Part shown: in pieces, positions 60,745 through 64,000 of the stretch | Numbering within the stretch: the stretch's first letter is position 1 | How the letters are laid out: each line of letters starts with the position of its first letter | DNA from: Pseudooceanicola batsensis HTCC2597 | GTDB taxonomy: Bacteria > Pseudomonadota > Alphaproteobacteria > Rhodobacterales > Rhodobacteraceae | NCBI RefSeq assembly: GCF_000152725.1 | Contig: NZ_AAMO01000008.1 | Coordinates: 186,001 to 250,000, forward strand | Length of the DNA: 64,000 nt | Direction: 5' to 3' | The notes under the pieces: model-generated | Told to the model about the DNA's origin: nothing | What the model saw: only the letters and a program-made list of their open reading frames with translations | Database searches by the model: none | Made by a program: the position numbers and the translations under genes

Positions 60745-61767
60745 TCAGCGGTTCGCGATCGATTCCTCGGCCATCTTCACGAGATCCGCGCCGATGGTGT
60801 CGGTCCATTTCTCGTAGACCGGGCGGGTGATGTCGACGAAGGCCTGCCGCTCTTCTTCGGTGAGGCTGACGACGTTGACGCCTTTCGAGCGGATGTCATC
60901 GAGAAGGCTCTCGTCGCCGTCGGTCAGCCCTTCGCGCGCGACGTCGATGCCGTGCGCGCCCGCTTCGATCGCCGCCTGCTTGAGGATCTCCTGGTCCTCG
61001 GCGGTGAAGCTGTCCCAGACCTCCTGGTTGACGGCGAAGATCAGCGGGTCGGCGACGTAGTGCCAGAGGGTCACGTTGTCCTGCCCGAGCTCATGCATGT
61101 TAAGCACCGAGTAGATGGTCAGCGGGTTCTCCTGGCCATCGACGGCGCCGGTGGTCAGCGCGGGCTGCGCGTCGGCCCAGCTCATCTGCGTGGGGTTGGC
61201 CCCCATGGCGGTGAACATGTCGTTGTAGATCGGCGAGCCGACCACCCGCATCTTCAGCCCTTCCATGTCGGCGGGCGTGCGGATCTCGCGCTGCGAATTG
61301 GTCACCTCGCGGAAGCCGTTTTCGGCCCATGCCAGCGGCACGACGCCGTTTTCGCGGAGGATCTCGAAGATCCGGTCTCCGACCGGTCCCTGCGTCAACG
61401 CGTCGAGCGCGGCGTAGTCGGGCATCAGGAACGGCATGGAGAAGAGGTTGAGCTCTTTCACCTGCGGCGACCAGTTGATCGTCGAGCCGACAGCCATGTC
61501 GATGATGCCGCGGCGCATCGCGGTAAATTCGCGCGTCTGGTCGCCCTGCACGAGTTGGACGCCGGGATAGACCTTCATGTTGATCCGGCCGTCGGTACGG
61601 TCCGCGACGAGTTCGACCCAGCGTTCGGCGGCGATCCCCCAGGGGAACGGCGCCGGCACCACGGTCGAGACGCGGTATTCCTCCTTGTAGTCCTGTGCCT
61701 GCAGGGGCGCGATGCCGAGCGTGGCCGCTGCGGCTGCCGCTGCCATGAGCGTCTTGACCATATTCAT
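60745..61767 (-). CDS. TRAP transporter substrate-binding protein (DctP family)
   Basis: Periplasmic binding protein of 340 residues. Signal peptide MNMVKTLMAAAAAAATLGIA with cleavage near LQAQD. Family motifs: LEGLKMRVVGSPIYNDMFTA with the ligand-carboxylate Arg, and QMSWADAQPALTTGAVDGQE. It should bind an organic acid used by the neighbouring ThDP enzymes. GGAGGAAGACACAAG precedes the ATG. Confidence 0.92.
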   Translation of the reverse strand: MNMVKTLMAAAAAAATLGIAPLQAQDYKEEYRVSTVVPAPFPWGIAAERWVELVADRTDGRINMKVYPGVQLVQGDQTREFTAMRRGIIDMAVGSTINWSPQVKELNLFSMPFLMPDYAALDALTQGPVGDRIFEILRENGVVPLAWAENGFREVTNSQREIRTPADMEGLKMRVVGSPIYNDMFTAMGANPTQMSWADAQPALTTGAVDGQENPLTIYSVLNMHELGQDNVTLWHYVADPLIFAVNQEVWDSFTAEDQEILKQAAIEAGAHGIDVAREGLTDGDESLLDDIRSKGVNVVSLTEEERQAFVDITRPVYEKWTDTIGADLVKMAEESIANR

Positions 61768-61801
61768 CTTGTGTCTTCCTCCCTTGGTTTGGTGACGGCG
61801 C

Positions 61802-62803
61802 CTACTGGCCCGCCGGTACCCGAGACGGGCTTGTGCGGGTCATGCCCACTACCGCCTCGACGATCTCGTCCTTGCTCACGCGGACCCGGTCCTCCAGCGG
61901 GGGCGCGTATGCCACGGGGATCCGGGGCGCGCCCAGTCGGCGCACCGGCGCCTCGAGGCGATCGTGCAGCGTTTCGGCGACGGTCGCCGCGATCTCGGCG
62001 CCGAAGCCCGCCACCGACACCGCCTCCTGCGCGACGAGCAGCCTGCCGGTGCGCTCGACCGAGGCGAGCACGGTGTCGCGGTCCCAGGGCCAGAGCGTGC
62101 GCAGGTCGATCACCTCGACCTCGATTCCCCGCGCCGCCAGCTCCTCGGCGGTCTCCAGGCTGGCGTGGCGCATGGCCGACCAGGTGACCAGCGTGACGTC
62201 CCGGCCCGCGCGGGCGATCTCGGCTTTGCCGAGCGGCACCAGATGCTCGTCCTCGGGCACCTCGCCCTCGAACCCCCAGAGGTTCTTGTGCTCCATGTAG
62301 ACGACGGGGTCGTCGCACCGGATCGCGGATTTCAGCAGGCCGAGGTTGTCGGCCGGGGTCGATGGCGCGACCACCACGAGCCCGGGGATGTGGGCGTACC
62401 ACGCCTCGAGCGACTGCGAATGCTGCGCGGCCGACGAGCGCCAGATGCCGATCGGTTCGCGCACGACGAGCGGCACGCGCATCTGACCGCCGAACATGAA
62501 GCGGGCCTTGGCCGCCTGGTTCACCAGTTCGTCCACGGCGCAGAGGGCGAAGTCCGAGAACCGCATCTCGACCACCGGCCGGGTGTCCGTCATCGCGGCA
62601 CCGACGGCGGCGCCCATGATGCAGGCCTCGGAGATCGGCGTGTCGACGATGCGCTCGTCGCCGAATGTGTCCTGCAGGCCGCGATACTGTCCGAACACGC
62701 CCCCGCGCCCGAGATCCTCGCCCAGGGCCCAGACCCGTTCGTCGCGCTGCATCTCTTCCCGCAGGGCCCTGTGTCCGGCCTCGAGATAGCTGGTATTTGC
62801 CAT
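61802..62803 (-). CDS. 2-oxoacid/acetoin dehydrogenase E1 beta subunit
   Basis: Transketolase-like beta subunit (333 residues) of a branched ThDP-dependent dehydrogenase E1: GEDLGRGGVFGQYRGLQDTF near residue 33, VVEMRFSDFALCAVDELVNQ and the C-terminal VIDLRTLWPWDRDTVLASV. ATGA overlap with the alpha subunit. Pyruvate, branched-chain 2-oxoacid and acetoin enzymes look similar. No E2 or E3 gene is visible in the window. Confidence 0.92.
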   Translation of the reverse strand: MANTSYLEAGHRALREEMQRDERVWALGEDLGRGGVFGQYRGLQDTFGDERIVDTPISEACIMGAAVGAAMTDTRPVVEMRFSDFALCAVDELVNQAAKARFMFGGQMRVPLVVREPIGIWRSSAAQHSQSLEAWYAHIPGLVVVAPSTPADNLGLLKSAIRCDDPVVYMEHKNLWGFEGEVPEDEHLVPLGKAEIARAGRDVTLVTWSAMRHASLETAEELAARGIEVEVIDLRTLWPWDRDTVLASVERTGRLLVAQEAVSVAGFGAEIAATVAETLHDRLEAPVRRLGAPRIPVAYAPPLEDRVRVSKDEIVEAVVGMTRTSPSRVPAGQ

Positions 62804-63822
62804 CAATATGCCCTCTCTGCCGGGTTGCCGATATCCTGGACATCCGCGAAGGCCTGCGCCGGATCGGGCCATTCGGCATCCCTGGCGCGGGCGTAGACGT
62901 CCTGCATGTACTGTTCGGCCTCGGTGCGCTGCTGCTGCATCCGAGCCTCGTCCACCCCGGCGAGGCGCAGGGCGCCTTCCAGCCGGGCGATCGGACAATG
63001 GGCGCGCCATTCCTCGACCTCCGCGGCATCGCGATAGGTGGCCGGGTCGACGGCGGTATGGCCGGTCATCCGGTAGGTGCGGCACTGCAGGAAGCGGGGT
63101 CCGCCGCCCTGGCGGATGGCGTCGATCGCGGTGCGGGCGGCCGCATCCACACCCAGCACGTCGTTGCCGTCGACCTCTTCGGCGGGCAGTCCGAGGCTTT
63201 CCGCGCGGGCCACCGCGCCCGGACCGCCGGTCAGCGTGCGGGTCCGCGTGGTGGCGGAAAAGCCGTTGTCCTCGCAGACGAAGAGCACGGGGAGGTCGTA
63301 GACCCTGGCCCAGTTCAGCCCTTCCAGGAATGGCCCGCGGTTGATCGCGCCGTCGCCGAAGATGCAGACCGCGATGTCGTCCGAGCGGCGCATCTTCAAC
63401 GCATGGGCCGCGCCCACACCGATGGTGATGTTGGCGCCGACAACGCCGTTCGCCCCGAGCATGCCGACGCCGAAATCCGCGATGTGCATCGAGCCGCCCT
63501 TGCCGCCGCAGGTGCCCTCTGCCCGGCCGAAGAGCTCCATCATCATGGCCAGGGGATCGGCCCCCTTGGCCAGGGTGTGGCCGTGACCCCGATGGGTCGA
63601 GAGCAGAAGGTCCGCCTGCCTGAGGTTCGGGCAGATTCCCGCCGCTACCGCCTCCTGGCCGATGGAGGGGTGGATCGCGCCGAGCACCAGCCCTTCGCGC
63701 TGCGCCTCGATCGCGGTTTCCTCGAACAGCCGGATCTTCCACATGAGCGACAGGACCGGCAGGAGCCGTTCGCTGTCGAGGTTCGCCGAGGTCTCTTCCG
63801 CCCGGGCCGCGTTCTGGGTCAC
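62803..63822 (-). CDS. 2-oxoacid/acetoin dehydrogenase E1 alpha subunit
   Basis: ThDP-binding alpha subunit (339 residues). Seen: REGLVLGAIHPSIGQEAVAA, HRGHGHTLAKGAD, GGKGGSMHIAD and the ThDP/Mg motif FGDGAINRGPFLEGLNWARV to CEDNGFS. The GGKGGSMH form is frequent in acetoin and pyruvate-type E1 alpha. GTG start at 63822 with GGGAGG 8 bp upstream, overlapping the IclR stop. Confidence 0.92.
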   Translation of the reverse strand: MTQNAARAEETSANLDSERLLPVLSLMWKIRLFEETAIEAQREGLVLGAIHPSIGQEAVAAGICPNLRQADLLLSTHRGHGHTLAKGADPLAMMMELFGRAEGTCGGKGGSMHIADFGVGMLGANGVVGANITIGVGAAHALKMRRSDDIAVCIFGDGAINRGPFLEGLNWARVYDLPVLFVCEDNGFSATTRTRTLTGGPGAVARAESLGLPAEEVDGNDVLGVDAAARTAIDAIRQGGGPRFLQCRTYRMTGHTAVDPATYRDAAEVEEWRAHCPIARLEGALRLAGVDEARMQQQRTEAEQYMQDVYARARDAEWPDPAQAFADVQDIGNPAERAY

Positions 63823-64000
63823 GACAATTCCTCCCTTGTCTGCTCTGCGCCGGTTTCGTCCGGCCGGTTGGTGGCGAGCATCCGGCTGAGCCGGTCCGCT
63901 TCGCTGCGGAGCGCTTCGGCCAGTTCGGCGCGGCGCGCCTCTTGCATACGCTCGCGTATGGCTGCGATGGACAGGGCCGCCACGGCCTTTCCGGTCTCGT
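63819..64000 (-). CDS. IclR-family regulator, C-terminal part cut by window end
   Basis: The last 60 codons of a gene whose start lies beyond the window. The visible residues ETGKAVAALSIAAIRERMQE then RRAELAEALRSEADRLSRML match the end of the IclR effector domain. Its TGA overlaps the E1 alpha GTG (GTGA), so the regulator is the upstream gene of this operon as far as can be seen. Confidence 0.75.
   Translation of the reverse strand, partial: ETGKAVAALSIAAIRERMQEARRAELAEALRSEADRLSRMLATNRPDETGAEQTREELS

Noticed and set aside
1..64000. Insertion sequences, prophage, CRISPR arrays, tRNA or rRNA genes
   Set aside because: No transposase, integrase, phage structural protein, regularly spaced repeat array or tRNA-like cloverleaf was recognised by eye; a dedicated scan was not possible.

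Overview
The window reads as a piece of an extrachromosomal replicon (large plasmid or chromid) of an alphaproteobacterium, most likely a Rhodobacterales (Roseobacter/Paracoccus-type) species. The grounds are high G+C, dense operons full of ATGA/GTGA start-stop overlaps, many ABC and TRAP uptake systems, and at 13.5-18.0 kb a complete replication and stability module. That module has a DnaA-like replication initiator, a divergent parA-parB operon, five copies of the palindrome CTTATCCGCGGATAAG (one degenerate) that look like the partition centromere, and a CcdA/CcdB toxin-antitoxin pair. I see no tRNA, rRNA, transposase or CRISPR array.

Layout. 0-2.3 kb: C-terminal part of an RND efflux pump. 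2.3-8.9 kb: a PAS-LuxR regulator divergent from a complete branched-chain-amino-acid-type ABC operon (binding protein, two ATPases, two permeases) ending in an alpha/beta hydrolase. 8.9-13.5 kb: a TetR regulator with a perfect palindromic operator, divergent from a flavin monooxygenase, a bile-acid-type Na+ symporter and two short-chain dehydrogenases. 13.5-18.0 kb: the replication/partition/addiction module. 18.1-28.1 kb: a zinc-less MDR oxidoreductase, then a LacI regulator divergent from a CUT1-type ABC operon (binding protein, two permeases, a DUF2160-type membrane protein, two different ATPases) ending in a fused dihydroxyacetone kinase, a layout like the rhizobial glycerol transporter. 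28.2-35.0 kb: a catechol/beta-ketoadipate set: LysR regulator, catB, catA, an SCP2-like protein, an enol-lactone-hydrolase-like protein, pcaJ-pcaI and an IclR (PcaR-type) regulator. No muconolactone isomerase is present here.

35.0-50.4 kb is the most unusual part. A GntR regulator sits between two identical GTATACGGTATAC operators. One side carries a ferredoxin reductase and a TRAP binding protein. The other carries a Rieske oxygenase, a small unknown protein, two cupins, a SnoaL-like protein, a PyrK-like and a PyrD-like protein with a changed substrate pocket, a Rieske ferredoxin, an asparaginase homologue lacking its substrate-binding Asp, the TRAP permeases, and a CoxMSL-type molybdenum hydroxylase with CoxG. 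Together they could import and break down a nitrogen-containing ring compound, which I infer and cannot identify.

50.5-64.0 kb holds a universal stress protein, a fused TRAP permease with a TAXI binding protein, a divergent class III aminotransferase, and a leftward operon of at least eight genes: IclR regulator (cut by the window end), E1 alpha and E1 beta of a 2-oxoacid/acetoin dehydrogenase, a DctPQM TRAP transporter, an acetolactate-synthase-like ThDP enzyme and an unrecognised protein made of two similar halves. Overall this is an accessory replicon specialised for uptake and catabolism of small organic acids, aromatics and other organic substrates.
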